From positions 1 through 21,122 of the IMG/VR virus record IMGVR_UViG_3300023220_000689: DNA of 21,122 bases; one strand, given 5' to 3'. Each line of letters starts with the position of its first letter. The first letter of the stretch is position 1. This DNA comes from a virus. The translations under genes were made by a program, and so were the position numbers. Shown here piece by piece: positions 5,606-13,887 of this stretch. Below the pieces are notes generated by a model that was not told where the DNA came from, did no database searches, and saw only the letters and a list, made by a program, of their open reading frames with translations.

Positions 5606-5890
5606 TTATCCAGACCTGTGTTCAACATTAATGTGATCCTTTTCAATCACAACATTGAAACCATTACCCAATGCAGTCTTGATCTCTTTCGCTATAAGTT
5701 CAACATTATAACAGTGCCATGACTGTAAATTTATTGATGTACCCGCCAGTGTTTTTGGTTTTACAATGGTCATGGATGACACGGTGCAGTCCATGCCATG
5801 CTTGTAAAATACTTCGTTGCAGGCATCCAAGCATTGCAGGATTGTGACTTTCAAACCTTTTAACCGTACGCCGTCCTTAAATTTAATCAT
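5606..5890 (-). CDS. Degenerate M15-like peptidase homologue, 94 aa
   Basis: The N-terminus (MIKFKDGVRLKGLK, then a helix ending EVFYKHGMDCTVSS) and C-terminus (FNVVIEKDHINVEH) match the outline of small phage proteins related to M15 D-Ala-D-Ala carboxypeptidases. Those normally read VTSxxDGxHxxxSLHYxGxAxDLRT in the middle and EKDHIHVE at the end. Here the middle reads LAGTSINLQSWHCYNVE, so the first zinc-ligand histidine and the aspartate are replaced. Only the EKDH element remains. The protein is therefore probably not an active peptidase and may be structural or regulatory. I chose ATG 5890, which overlaps the tailspike stop by 8 nt. Confidence 0.7.
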   Translation of the reverse strand: MIKFKDGVRLKGLKVTILQCLDACNEVFYKHGMDCTVSSMTIVKPKTLAGTSINLQSWHCYNVELIAKEIKTALGNGFNVVIEKDHINVEHRSG

Positions 5891-8345
5891 TTGCGTTGCT
5901 TGATAACCACACATCAACATCTGCATCAGTGACGGTTAGATTTATAACTACGCTGGCCTTATCTATCAACTGTGCTATCGGATTTGATGCCCCAGAATCT
6001 TGCCAACGTACAAATCCTGTATTGGCGTCATTTGGTATAATGCTCATAATTTCTGCAACGGCAACCCCCGCTTGTCCATTCCCTGTCCTTGGAGTTAATA
6101 ACAGATTAGCCCCAGATAGGGACGAGGCAAGACTAAATCTATCTCCGTATTTTTTGGTTACAGTTACCACAGAACTAACGATGGCAACATTGAAAACAGC
6201 CATTCTCACATCTGTTACTCTAATAGAAACTGTTGCTGTTCCGGTTATTCTTGGTTGAGATTGATCTATAGTTGCTGCAAACGGTAATATGAAATTATCT
6301 TCCATTGAAAAATTCATAGGCTTTGCATCATCATTAACAGTTATATTCAAAACTGCTTGTCCTATTGAAAAATTTGCTAAATCTCTTCTAAAGCAAGTAT
6401 TATTTGAAACATCAATAACCTCAGCACCAAAGAAATTAGCTCCTGTTGTACTTTGGTTTTGATCAACTAATACACATATTCCATCATCATGAAATTTATT
6501 ATTCCTGACAATCAATCCGCCAACTTCAACAGCAGTTCCGCCGAGTGACAAGTCATTTGCATCAAGAGAGCTATAAAATATAGACCGAAGAGTTGCATTG
6601 AATACGCGGCTTCGACGTTTAAATGTATTACCTCTAACAATTGCAAAACCGCCGTTATCTACTTGTATTTTTTGGGTTCCGTCTGTAATGAAATTATTAT
6701 TGTGTATATCTACTTCTGAAATAAATTGTACATATATATCTCGATTGCCTCCGAAAGAACCAAAAAATCTATTACCATAAGCAGTACATTCTGTTGATGC
6801 TTGAGTAAACATTATGCCCGTCGATGAAACAGAAGATTCCATTCTATTATTATAAACATTACTTCGAGGAGAAAAATTATTGACTGTAATGCAGCGTTGT
6901 GCGTTTGATGGATCAAGAAATATATTATTATCATATACATCTACGTCCCGAGCATTTTGTAAATAAATACCATACATTTGATTTCTTAAATTACAATCCC
7001 AAATATTACCGCGCAGAATAGTTGTTGGATTTCCTGTTCCAATCAATGTAAAATCACTTGTGTTTATAACTTGGCCTGAATAACCCACCACTGACGCGCC
7101 ATTAATCCAGATAGCTCTCATTATTGATTCCCCTGATATTGAAGAAGAGTCAATTCTATAGATATCAAAATCATTTACAGCAACACCAATAAAAATTGCG
7201 CCATTGCCCGAATGTTCCATATCAATATCATGGATTTTGGGTGATTGAGTATCATAAACTGTGACAAATCTACGAAATGTTGCGTCAATAGCCTGATCAA
7301 AGCTACCACCATGAACCCTCAAATCTTTATTCCCTGGCGTTGGATTAGCTATTGTATTGGTCGGGTCACCAAAAGAAAAGGCAGAGGTTGAAATACTTAC
7401 TGTTACGTCGAATTTATGGTTGCCAAAATCAACTTCCATCCCATCAACAAAAGACGTTACAGAAACTTCCGTAGAAATTATGCTACTTCCTGGATTATAT
7501 CTAATTTTTTTTGGTTTTGATAATGCGGCGGCATATGTATGCATAGCCTGTGCTTTTGTCGTGTTGTCGGCACCGTCAACAAAGCCCCACTGTGAGGATA
7601 ATATTATATCTTTTTCTCTTCTAATCCAACGACCTGTTCCTCCTTCATCAGATGCAAAGGTATTAAAGATATTTACCGTAGCTGTGCTTGATGAATTCCA
7701 AAAGAATCTACCACCGCCTCCATCTCCAATAGTTGTATAGCCTTTAAGTGTGGCCATATCGTTATTTGCAAGCCCGATCTTTTTAAGAGCCGTCATTTGA
7801 GCTATATTAATTGGCTCTATTTGATATTCAACTTCATGCCAATCTGTTCCTATCCGTATTAAGACGACAGGATGTGTCGTTTTTAAATCTTTATTCCCTC
7901 CACGTAGAAATATATTACCACTCCCTGATTGAATTGTAACAACACGGGCTATATTAGCCCCACGAAGGAACAGATATGCTCCGTCGTTAGTCCCAGTATT
8001 GGAAATAGTGTCCAAGCTGTCAGAAGATGCATCGGCTTCTGTATCTACAGTGTGGTGGGAACGTGTGATCGTTATAGAACCACCGCTAATAGTGAGTTCA
8101 GAAGATGTGAATGCAATTGATCCTGCAACAGAATTATTCTGGTCTGGGTCAGTATTTATGGTTTTAGCAAAAGCTGATAGAACGTTGGAATTAATTGATT
8201 CGGCCAAATTTTTAAGTGGGTCGCCTATCTTATCTTTATGTTTTGACCATTTTAATTGATTATCGGCACCAGTAGTTCCATCATCAGGCGGCGGATTTGT
8301 ATTATAGCCGGAAATACTTACTGAAGTATACGGATTGGTAGCCAT
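5883..8345 (-). CDS. Tailspike protein, parallel beta-helix
   Basis: An 820-residue receptor-binding tailspike. Residues 1-60 (with YTSVSISGYNTNPPPDDG and a following amphipathic helix) are a probable virion-attachment domain. At about 195-245 is a motif frequent at the start of spike shafts: ATLKGYTTIGDGGGGRFFW, then GGTGRWIRRE. Residues about 280-640 contain many N-rich turns (YDNNIF, VYNNRM, AYGNRFFG, IHNNNF, VRGNTF, VRNNKF) typical of a right-handed parallel beta-helix, as in pectate-lyase-like polysaccharide-degrading spikes. The C-terminal about 150 residues are beta-rich and probably drive trimerisation. Whether it cleaves a capsule or O-antigen cannot be told. The helix region is markedly AT-rich. 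AAGGAAAC serves as ribosome site. Confidence 0.88.
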   Translation of the reverse strand: MATNPYTSVSISGYNTNPPPDDGTTGADNQLKWSKHKDKIGDPLKNLAESINSNVLSAFAKTINTDPDQNNSVAGSIAFTSSELTISGGSITITRSHHTVDTEADASSDSLDTISNTGTNDGAYLFLRGANIARVVTIQSGSGNIFLRGGNKDLKTTHPVVLIRIGTDWHEVEYQIEPINIAQMTALKKIGLANNDMATLKGYTTIGDGGGGRFFWNSSSTATVNIFNTFASDEGGTGRWIRREKDIILSSQWGFVDGADNTTKAQAMHTYAAALSKPKKIRYNPGSSIISTEVSVTSFVDGMEVDFGNHKFDVTVSISTSAFSFGDPTNTIANPTPGNKDLRVHGGSFDQAIDATFRRFVTVYDTQSPKIHDIDMEHSGNGAIFIGVAVNDFDIYRIDSSSISGESIMRAIWINGASVVGYSGQVINTSDFTLIGTGNPTTILRGNIWDCNLRNQMYGIYLQNARDVDVYDNNIFLDPSNAQRCITVNNFSPRSNVYNNRMESSVSSTGIMFTQASTECTAYGNRFFGSFGGNRDIYVQFISEVDIHNNNFITDGTQKIQVDNGGFAIVRGNTFKRRSRVFNATLRSIFYSSLDANDLSLGGTAVEVGGLIVRNNKFHDDGICVLVDQNQSTTGANFFGAEVIDVSNNTCFRRDLANFSIGQAVLNITVNDDAKPMNFSMEDNFILPFAATIDQSQPRITGTATVSIRVTDVRMAVFNVAIVSSVVTVTKKYGDRFSLASSLSGANLLLTPRTGNGQAGVAVAEIMSIIPNDANTGFVRWQDSGASNPIAQLIDKASVVINLTVTDADVDVWLSSNAND

Positions 8346-8357
8346 TTCAAAGTTTCC

Positions 8358-11354
8358 TTATTTACCAGTTAGTTTTTCTTTTTGTGCTTTGATCACACGA
8401 TTTCTGATTGCTTCATTTTTCATCATGGAAGCACGGGCAAAATCTCGCGAAGTCCGCATTATCACTCTTAAGGTGCTTTCTTTTCCTATATCAGGCAAAT
8501 TTTTATAGCCTGGGCTATTAATAAAATTCTCCATAAGGCCGCGCATAGTTTTGCCAGCAATCACACTCATATTTTTGAATTCTTCTCTGGTTAATTTTGC
8601 GCCACCTATATTATCTCTTAACGCACCCGGAATAACATCAAGACGAAGTAATTCCTGAGTGGGAAAATCATCCCTAAATGTTTTGACGTAAAGCGGAGAA
8701 ATAATATCAGGGCCAAGGCCACCTTCAAAGACAATGGGATCACCCCATATATCGATTCGGGCTGGTAAATCTTCGGAAAATCCTGGAATGCGGGATTTTA
8801 TTACATTGATCGTTCCTTGGATTGTGCTGAAAATTCCTTCCAATTCAGGATCAGGTCTGACATCCCTGAGAACAGGATCAATTGCTCTGGTTATTTGTGC
8901 TGAAACAGAAGGTACCACTGTTCCGGCAAGTCTTCTGATATATGTCTCTCCGTTTCTATCCGGGTCATCAACCGCCCCTATTGCGTCGGATATTCCTGAA
9001 AGAAATGTTTTATTTGTCAGATTTTTGGCAAGGGCAAAGCTGATTTGAGCGACTAAATCATCTTTTTCTTTTTTTGTAGCAAAAGGCAAAACGGTAGCCA
9101 TATCAGCACCAAGTCCCATGACTATCCCTGCTGGTTCTATGCGACCATATGAAATCCATTTATCACCTACTTTTACAGAGAACGGCTGGTGGTCTGTAAG
9201 CCAGACGCGGCGGGTATCTGGATCAGATGGACCAGCGCCTGTCATAAGCCCCTGAGAAGCAAAATAAGCGGTAACGGCGCCTATCATTGTTCCAAGAGAA
9301 ATCCTGGCCAGAGCAAGTTCTCGATCAGCACCGCCACGCTTTAACTGTTCCCTGAATCCTTTTGTCAATAGAGCAAATGGTGTTCTTGCTAAAGCAAATT
9401 TAACAATATTGACCGGCGTTCTTATAAATGGAGTTATAACTCTTACAACCGGCACTTCACGGGCAATCTTGATAAAACTTTTCCCGGCAGGCCCAAGTTC
9501 ATTGGTGAATGTCACATAATCAGCATTGAATTCAGCTTTATCTATCATTTCCGCTGTAGGACGTTTTTTTAGATCATGAACACGTTGTGCCCATTCCCTG
9601 CCTTTTAAACCTTCTTTGTTTGCCTGCCGTGCTGCCAAAGCATTTAATTCCATCCGGTAGCCGATGGATTTGAAAAAATCATCTGCTGCTAACAACAACC
9701 GTCCCGGAATACGGACAATCCGCCCTATCCCACCTGGAATAGCACCGGCTGGTCTTTCAACATCTATTTTTCTCTGACCTCTTGATGGTAATTCTGTCGC
9801 AAATGATCGTCTGGCCAATCTCACGCCGTCCACAGCACCCTCTACCCAACCTTTTATTTGTTCTGGTACTTCATTAAACTGTATTTGTTTTGAACCAACT
9901 CTACTAAACCCAACAGCTAAAATCCTTTCTGGAATTTGCCAAAGGCTTGTTACTGTGTTTGAATCTATATTGACGGCTTGGGTTTGCGGGCCTGAAAGAA
10001 GCCAATTTATCCATACTTCCAAAACCTTGTCACCTAAAGAAGGTTTCATGGCTTCACGAACAAACGCATTTAACGCCGCAGGATCATCAAATGTCCCTAT
10101 CTTATCTGCCAAATCCCTCAATCCTTTTTCGCCACCGCCCTCTTTTATCAAACGGTCAATGGCAGCAAGACGTTGTTTTTCTGTCTGTGTAGTAATTCTT
10201 AATGCCGATAATGCCCGTCCTGCTTCAGCCGTGGCACCTGAAACCTGTTCTTGCAACGCTGCATGTCTTGTTAATAATGCTTGATAATCGGCTATTTCTG
10301 CGATTGTGGCTTCACCAGTAGCCACCCTTCGAGACACCACAACAACATTTTCCGCGCTTTCGGCAAGCATAATTCTCACGCCAGTGAGTTCTTCTGCATT
10401 TAATGCCTCACCTACTTCACGTAATTCGATATTCATATCACGGGCTATTTCTTCCCGTGCCAGGATTTCAGTTTCTTCAAGGGTTATTTTACCGCGGCGG
10501 GCGTCAATAAATTCCTTGTTGTTTGCCGCGGTTTGGCGCATTAATTTTTTAGCGTCTTTGGTGGTGTTAAAATTATCAAGTTTAATATTTCCTGCCAAAT
10601 CCGATGTAGGCTTCCCTTGCGAGGCAGTCTCTAGGACGGCCTGTTTGGGTGTTACGCCACTCAGGGTACGCTGTAAAGCCTTTTGCGCGCCTATGGGGCC
10701 TAAGATGCCCACCAGGCCACCAATTAATTCCGCTAGTTGGGAATCAGGAAATAATTCTCTCGCCACACCAGCCCCAAACCCGGCCGTGATCGAAAGTCCT
10801 GTTTCCACTGCTGAAACCAGTGCAGGGTTTTCGGCAGTCTCTTTAAGTATAGTAGCAATAATACCCTCAGCTTTTGTCAACTTTGTAAATTTTTGTGCTA
10901 GTTTTAATTGGACACCAAGAAAAGGAACGAGCGCACCAGCTTCTTCAAAGGTTCTTGATACGACACGTTCTGTAGGTGTTTCGGGCGCAAATCTTTCTTG
11001 AATAAAAGTAAGCCGCCTGAATATTTTTTTAAGCTGTGTGCTGCCAAGTATAGGTTCTTCTTGCGGTGTGCTAAAAAATTCTCGCACCGGTCTAAATAAT
11101 TCTGTTCCTTGAGGTATATCAGGATCACCGATAGAACCTATGGCTTGGTTTAATATATCCGCTGGCAACCCGGCAATATTAGCAAGCGATATATTAGCGC
11201 CACGGCCCGCCACCCCAACTAAGCGTCCTATATCAAATTCATCATCAGATTTATCGGCGGCAGTATCTATTAAATTAGGTGTGACAGCATCATCAATCAA
11301 ATTTCCAGTTTTATCTGGTTTTTTAACAGCATCATCTATGAGATTAGTTGCCAT
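8358..11354 (-). CDS. Large virion protein, LPD38-like, putative ejection protein
   Basis: A 998-residue protein, the largest in the window. It opens with three tandem NLIDDAV-like motifs (residues 4-10, 18-24, 27-33). A GxG-rich hydrophobic region follows (about 180-225), then long helices (about 250-430). The segment NWLLSGPQTQAVNIDSNT (about 447-465) resembles the phage domain I recall as LPD38 (large polyvalent protein-associated domain). A second hydrophobic stretch (GTMIGAVTAYFASQGLMTG, about 690) could insert into membrane. Size, position between two other virion proteins and the tailspike, and predicted helicity fit an internal protein ejected with DNA, like T7 gp16. No lytic transglycosylase motif was recognised. 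It overlaps the upstream gene by 11 nt. Confidence 0.78.
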   Translation of the reverse strand: MATNLIDDAVKKPDKTGNLIDDAVTPNLIDTAADKSDDEFDIGRLVGVAGRGANISLANIAGLPADILNQAIGSIGDPDIPQGTELFRPVREFFSTPQEEPILGSTQLKKIFRRLTFIQERFAPETPTERVVSRTFEEAGALVPFLGVQLKLAQKFTKLTKAEGIIATILKETAENPALVSAVETGLSITAGFGAGVARELFPDSQLAELIGGLVGILGPIGAQKALQRTLSGVTPKQAVLETASQGKPTSDLAGNIKLDNFNTTKDAKKLMRQTAANNKEFIDARRGKITLEETEILAREEIARDMNIELREVGEALNAEELTGVRIMLAESAENVVVVSRRVATGEATIAEIADYQALLTRHAALQEQVSGATAEAGRALSALRITTQTEKQRLAAIDRLIKEGGGEKGLRDLADKIGTFDDPAALNAFVREAMKPSLGDKVLEVWINWLLSGPQTQAVNIDSNTVTSLWQIPERILAVGFSRVGSKQIQFNEVPEQIKGWVEGAVDGVRLARRSFATELPSRGQRKIDVERPAGAIPGGIGRIVRIPGRLLLAADDFFKSIGYRMELNALAARQANKEGLKGREWAQRVHDLKKRPTAEMIDKAEFNADYVTFTNELGPAGKSFIKIAREVPVVRVITPFIRTPVNIVKFALARTPFALLTKGFREQLKRGGADRELALARISLGTMIGAVTAYFASQGLMTGAGPSDPDTRRVWLTDHQPFSVKVGDKWISYGRIEPAGIVMGLGADMATVLPFATKKEKDDLVAQISFALAKNLTNKTFLSGISDAIGAVDDPDRNGETYIRRLAGTVVPSVSAQITRAIDPVLRDVRPDPELEGIFSTIQGTINVIKSRIPGFSEDLPARIDIWGDPIVFEGGLGPDIISPLYVKTFRDDFPTQELLRLDVIPGALRDNIGGAKLTREEFKNMSVIAGKTMRGLMENFINSPGYKNLPDIGKESTLRVIMRTSRDFARASMMKNEAIRNRVIKAQKEKLTGK

Positions 11355-12315
11355 TTATTTTAAATCCTAATGCTTTGGCAATACGGGCAAGGCTTTCTTT
11401 AGACAATTTTGAAGTTTTCATTTCTTCTTTAAATTGTTCTTCAGTAATACCGGAAGCCTCTAAAGAAGTTACAATAGCCTGTTCATTAGGATTAAGCTGT
11501 TCATCTTCTTCAGGTGGTGGACCGCCCAATAATTCAGAAACACTCAGACCTTGGCCCGCGGCAAATTGTGTCAACAGACCGCTGGCTTTTACTTCAGCAA
11601 GGGCTTTTCTTTCACCTTTGGAAATTTTCTCACCTGCGGCGATTCTGGCTAAAATAGGAGCAATTACTCTACCTATTGAAGTTGGGCCTTCGGGGCTGAT
11701 ATCCACGACCTGTCCTTCCGGCGAGATTGTCTTACCGGCTTGTAGAGAAACTATCGTTGACCCAGGCGGAACTGCATTTTCAGGGAATTGCGCAAAAGTT
11801 CCATCAGGTAATTGCGCTGTTACTATATCCTGTGGTCTGGGCGCGCCTTGTACAAGGGTTTCTGGGGCGGCACCCGGCGTCACACCAATCAGTGATTCAC
11901 CTTGGGAAAGTTCAATCAATTCACGGGCTTTTATCTGTGCTGATAAAACTTCGGCTCGAAATTCGGCCGGGGATATTTTCAATTCCTTACCTAGAGCGCT
12001 GGCTTTTGCCGTTAAAGCATTACGAATCATTCTAAGTTCTTCACTTGCCTGGCCTGCCTTTCCAACCTGTTCCAGAACGGCAAGAGAATTAACCAGTTTA
12101 TCAAATGCGGTGATTTTTGCTTTTCGTAAACTTTGTTCGGTGGTTTGAGTGAATTTTTCTTGTTGTAATCCCGCAAGTTCTTCTTGTACGCCGACTTGTC
12201 GCTCCTGAACACCTACGCCTCTTTCTCTAAGATCAAGGTCTCTTACTGCACGTTCTTCCTGTCTGAGACTTGCCTGTCCTCTTGCCAATCCCTGCGCTGT
12301 AAATACATCAACCAT
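11344..12315 (-). CDS. Putative virion/ejection protein, 323 aa
   Basis: No named family is recognised. Residues 1-100 are strongly helical with long charged coiled-coil-like repeats (LDLRERGVGVQERQVGVQEE). A central region (about 140-205) is rich in glycine, proline and beta-turns (TAQLPDGTFAQFPENAVPPG). The C-terminus is helical and acidic, including ITEEQFKEEMKTSKLSKE. There is no membrane span. Its place between a glycine-zipper protein and the very large LPD38-like protein suggests it is one of three ejection proteins, as in T7 (gp14, gp15, gp16). This is an inference from gene order. An AAGGA ribosome site precedes the ATG. Confidence 0.7.
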   Translation of the reverse strand: MVDVFTAQGLARGQASLRQEERAVRDLDLRERGVGVQERQVGVQEELAGLQQEKFTQTTEQSLRKAKITAFDKLVNSLAVLEQVGKAGQASEELRMIRNALTAKASALGKELKISPAEFRAEVLSAQIKARELIELSQGESLIGVTPGAAPETLVQGAPRPQDIVTAQLPDGTFAQFPENAVPPGSTIVSLQAGKTISPEGQVVDISPEGPTSIGRVIAPILARIAAGEKISKGERKALAEVKASGLLTQFAAGQGLSVSELLGGPPPEEDEQLNPNEQAIVTSLEASGITEEQFKEEMKTSKLSKESLARIAKALGFKINGN

Positions 12316-12325
12316 TTATTTATCC

Positions 12326-13318
12326 TTATCCACGTCCAGAAACAGTTCCAGAATCATCATCTGGACTTCCGCCAAAGAGTTCTAAAATATCTCCAAGACT
12401 TTTGCTGAAAGCTGTTGCACTGGAACCAATATTTGCTATAGCTTCGCCTCTGGCTCTACCGGTTTCAATTTCCGCCAATGTAGTTGATCTCAGAGCATCG
12501 GAAATTATAGCATTTATACCATTGGCTATATTGCCGGATATACCAAGTTCCTGAAGTTGACGGGCAATCGTTGTTTGCAATGTATCAAGAATAATTCTGG
12601 TTGCTTCCATTTCTTGGCTGAATACACGCGCTTCCTGTTCATTCAATCCTATATCAAGAGCAAGAAGTTGGGATTGCTGGCCAAGAGCCTGAGCATCAAG
12701 GGCAAGAAGATTACCTTGTAAGAGTGCTTCCTGCTGGAATGTTTCCGCCGCCGCAAGACCAGCTTCACGACCAAAGGCCAGTTCTGTTCTTGACACTGCG
12801 TCATCGGCAAATGACGACCCCAAAACACGTCTGCGGGATAGAGATTCCCTTAAATTGCCCACCGCTTCATCTCTGGCATCTCTTATGGCTTGTTGTCGTT
12901 CCTCTGATAATCTTCCAAATCCAGGTGTAAGACTTTCTCTTAATGATGCAATTTCAGACCTCAGAAGTTCGGATCGTGATAATCCTGTTTGAACGCCAGC
13001 CCGTGAAGTAGCAATTGATCTTGGTAGTATTGCCCGCAACCGGCTTTGTATGCCTTGTACACCGCTGACGAGCTGACTCTCTAATGCAGAAGGATCAAAA
13101 CCAGTTCTCGACAAGGTAGGAGCGCCGCCAAGAGCAAGATTGAATGATGGTGTTCGGATAGACCTGAATGGTGGTGCAAAAGCCTGGAAAGGCTGTGAAC
13201 CTATTCTACCGGCCGTGGTTCCACCACCGCCAAATATTGCTTTAACTCCTCCTGCAATGGCGGCCCCTCCTGCCAAAGCCCCTCCTATAGCGGGGAGTGC
13301 AGCTAAAAGTGGAGGCAT
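12326..13318 (-). CDS. Putative internal virion protein (gp14-like), 330 aa
   Basis: The N-terminus is a hydrophobic glycine/alanine zipper (LLAALPAIGGALAGGAAIAGG, then FGGGG). That feature is common in small podovirus ejection proteins that insert into the host envelope. The rest is mainly helical and rich in glutamine, arginine and leucine, with a block SRRRVLGSSFADDAVSRTEL (about 162-181) that I associate with phage internal or tail proteins. The C-terminus is acidic and disordered. Gene order (nozzle, GNAT-like, this gene, then two larger helical proteins) supports an ejection role, but there is no direct evidence. The ATG overlaps the previous stop by one base (TAATG). Confidence 0.75.
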   Translation of the reverse strand: MPPLLAALPAIGGALAGGAAIAGGVKAIFGGGGTTAGRIGSQPFQAFAPPFRSIRTPSFNLALGGAPTLSRTGFDPSALESQLVSGVQGIQSRLRAILPRSIATSRAGVQTGLSRSELLRSEIASLRESLTPGFGRLSEERQQAIRDARDEAVGNLRESLSRRRVLGSSFADDAVSRTELAFGREAGLAAAETFQQEALLQGNLLALDAQALGQQSQLLALDIGLNEQEARVFSQEMEATRIILDTLQTTIARQLQELGISGNIANGINAIISDALRSTTLAEIETGRARGEAIANIGSSATAFSKSLGDILELFGGSPDDDSGTVSGRG

Positions 13319-13887
13319 TATACTTGTACTCCCCTGAATAAAACACCGTTCTCATCACCAAAATGTTTATTAATTTTACACCCTTTTGAAAGCAGGGCAT
13401 AGCGTGAAAGATGTGAGAAAAAATGCGCGTCTGATTCTCTGGCAATAATTAGAATGGGAAGATGTTTTTTCAATTCCTGGATAAAGAAAATCGCACCCTC
13501 AAGTTTATTCCTTGCAGTAGCCCACGGAAACCAAACTACATGGGGCCACGCAGCATTTTCATAAAAGTTAACCATTACCACTCCTATCGGTGTCAATTCA
13601 TTTTTATCTTCCCTGCGAGTGCTTTTTGCTGAAATTATATAAACGAACCCGCCCTGGGCTATAATATCAGTTACAAATCTCAAAATTTGTTCAACAAATT
13701 CATCCTGATCATCAGAAAATTCCAGTTCTTCAAAGGCACCCATTTGTGATGCCAGCCAAAGCCATCTTATATCACTATCTTCAAATAAATGTAATTCAAC
13801 CCCTCGTTTTAAAATCCTTTTGCGATATAAAGAACGGCGTCTATGGCTCTTGTTCTTCTTCTTCTCCTGTGAAGGCAATTTCGTCAA
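13318..13887 (-). CDS. GNAT-like protein in structural operon
   Basis: The conserved part begins near LKRGVELHLFEDSDIRWLW (about position 13815) and continues through FVYIISAKSTRR, IGVVMVNFYE, HVVWFPWATARNKLEGAIFF and a final LLSKGCKINKHFG. This outline fits a GNAT N-acetyltransferase fold of the divergent kind found in podovirus structural operons; its substrate is unknown. The classical acetyl-CoA loop (Q/RxxGxG/A) is not clear; ATARNK may be a remnant. No ATG, GTG or TTG exists between the upstream gene's stop (13841) and the conserved domain. I placed the start at TTG 13887 inside the upstream gene. A TTG at 13878, or upstream ATGs up to 14046, are alternatives. The start is uncertain. 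Confidence 0.65.
   Translation of the reverse strand: MTKLPSQEKKKNKSHRRRSLYRKRILKRGVELHLFEDSDIRWLWLASQMGAFEELEFSDDQDEFVEQILRFVTDIIAQGGFVYIISAKSTRREDKNELTPIGVVMVNFYENAAWPHVVWFPWATARNKLEGAIFFIQELKKHLPILIIARESDAHFFSHLSRYALLSKGCKINKHFGDENGVLFRGVQV

Noticed and set aside
5883-8345. Diversity-generating retroelement target in the tailspike
   Set aside because: No reverse transcriptase, template repeat or matching variable repeat is visible in the window, and the C-terminus does not look like a C-type lectin fold.
10306-11001. A 231-codon open frame on the plus strand
   Set aside because: Antisense to the 998 aa virion gene, without ribosome site or recognisable domain; its composition is that of a shadow frame.
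11348-12148. A 266-codon open frame on the plus strand
   Set aside because: It lies entirely antisense to the 323 aa virion gene, has no ribosome site, and a Ser/Ala/Pro-rich composition typical of a complementary-strand shadow.
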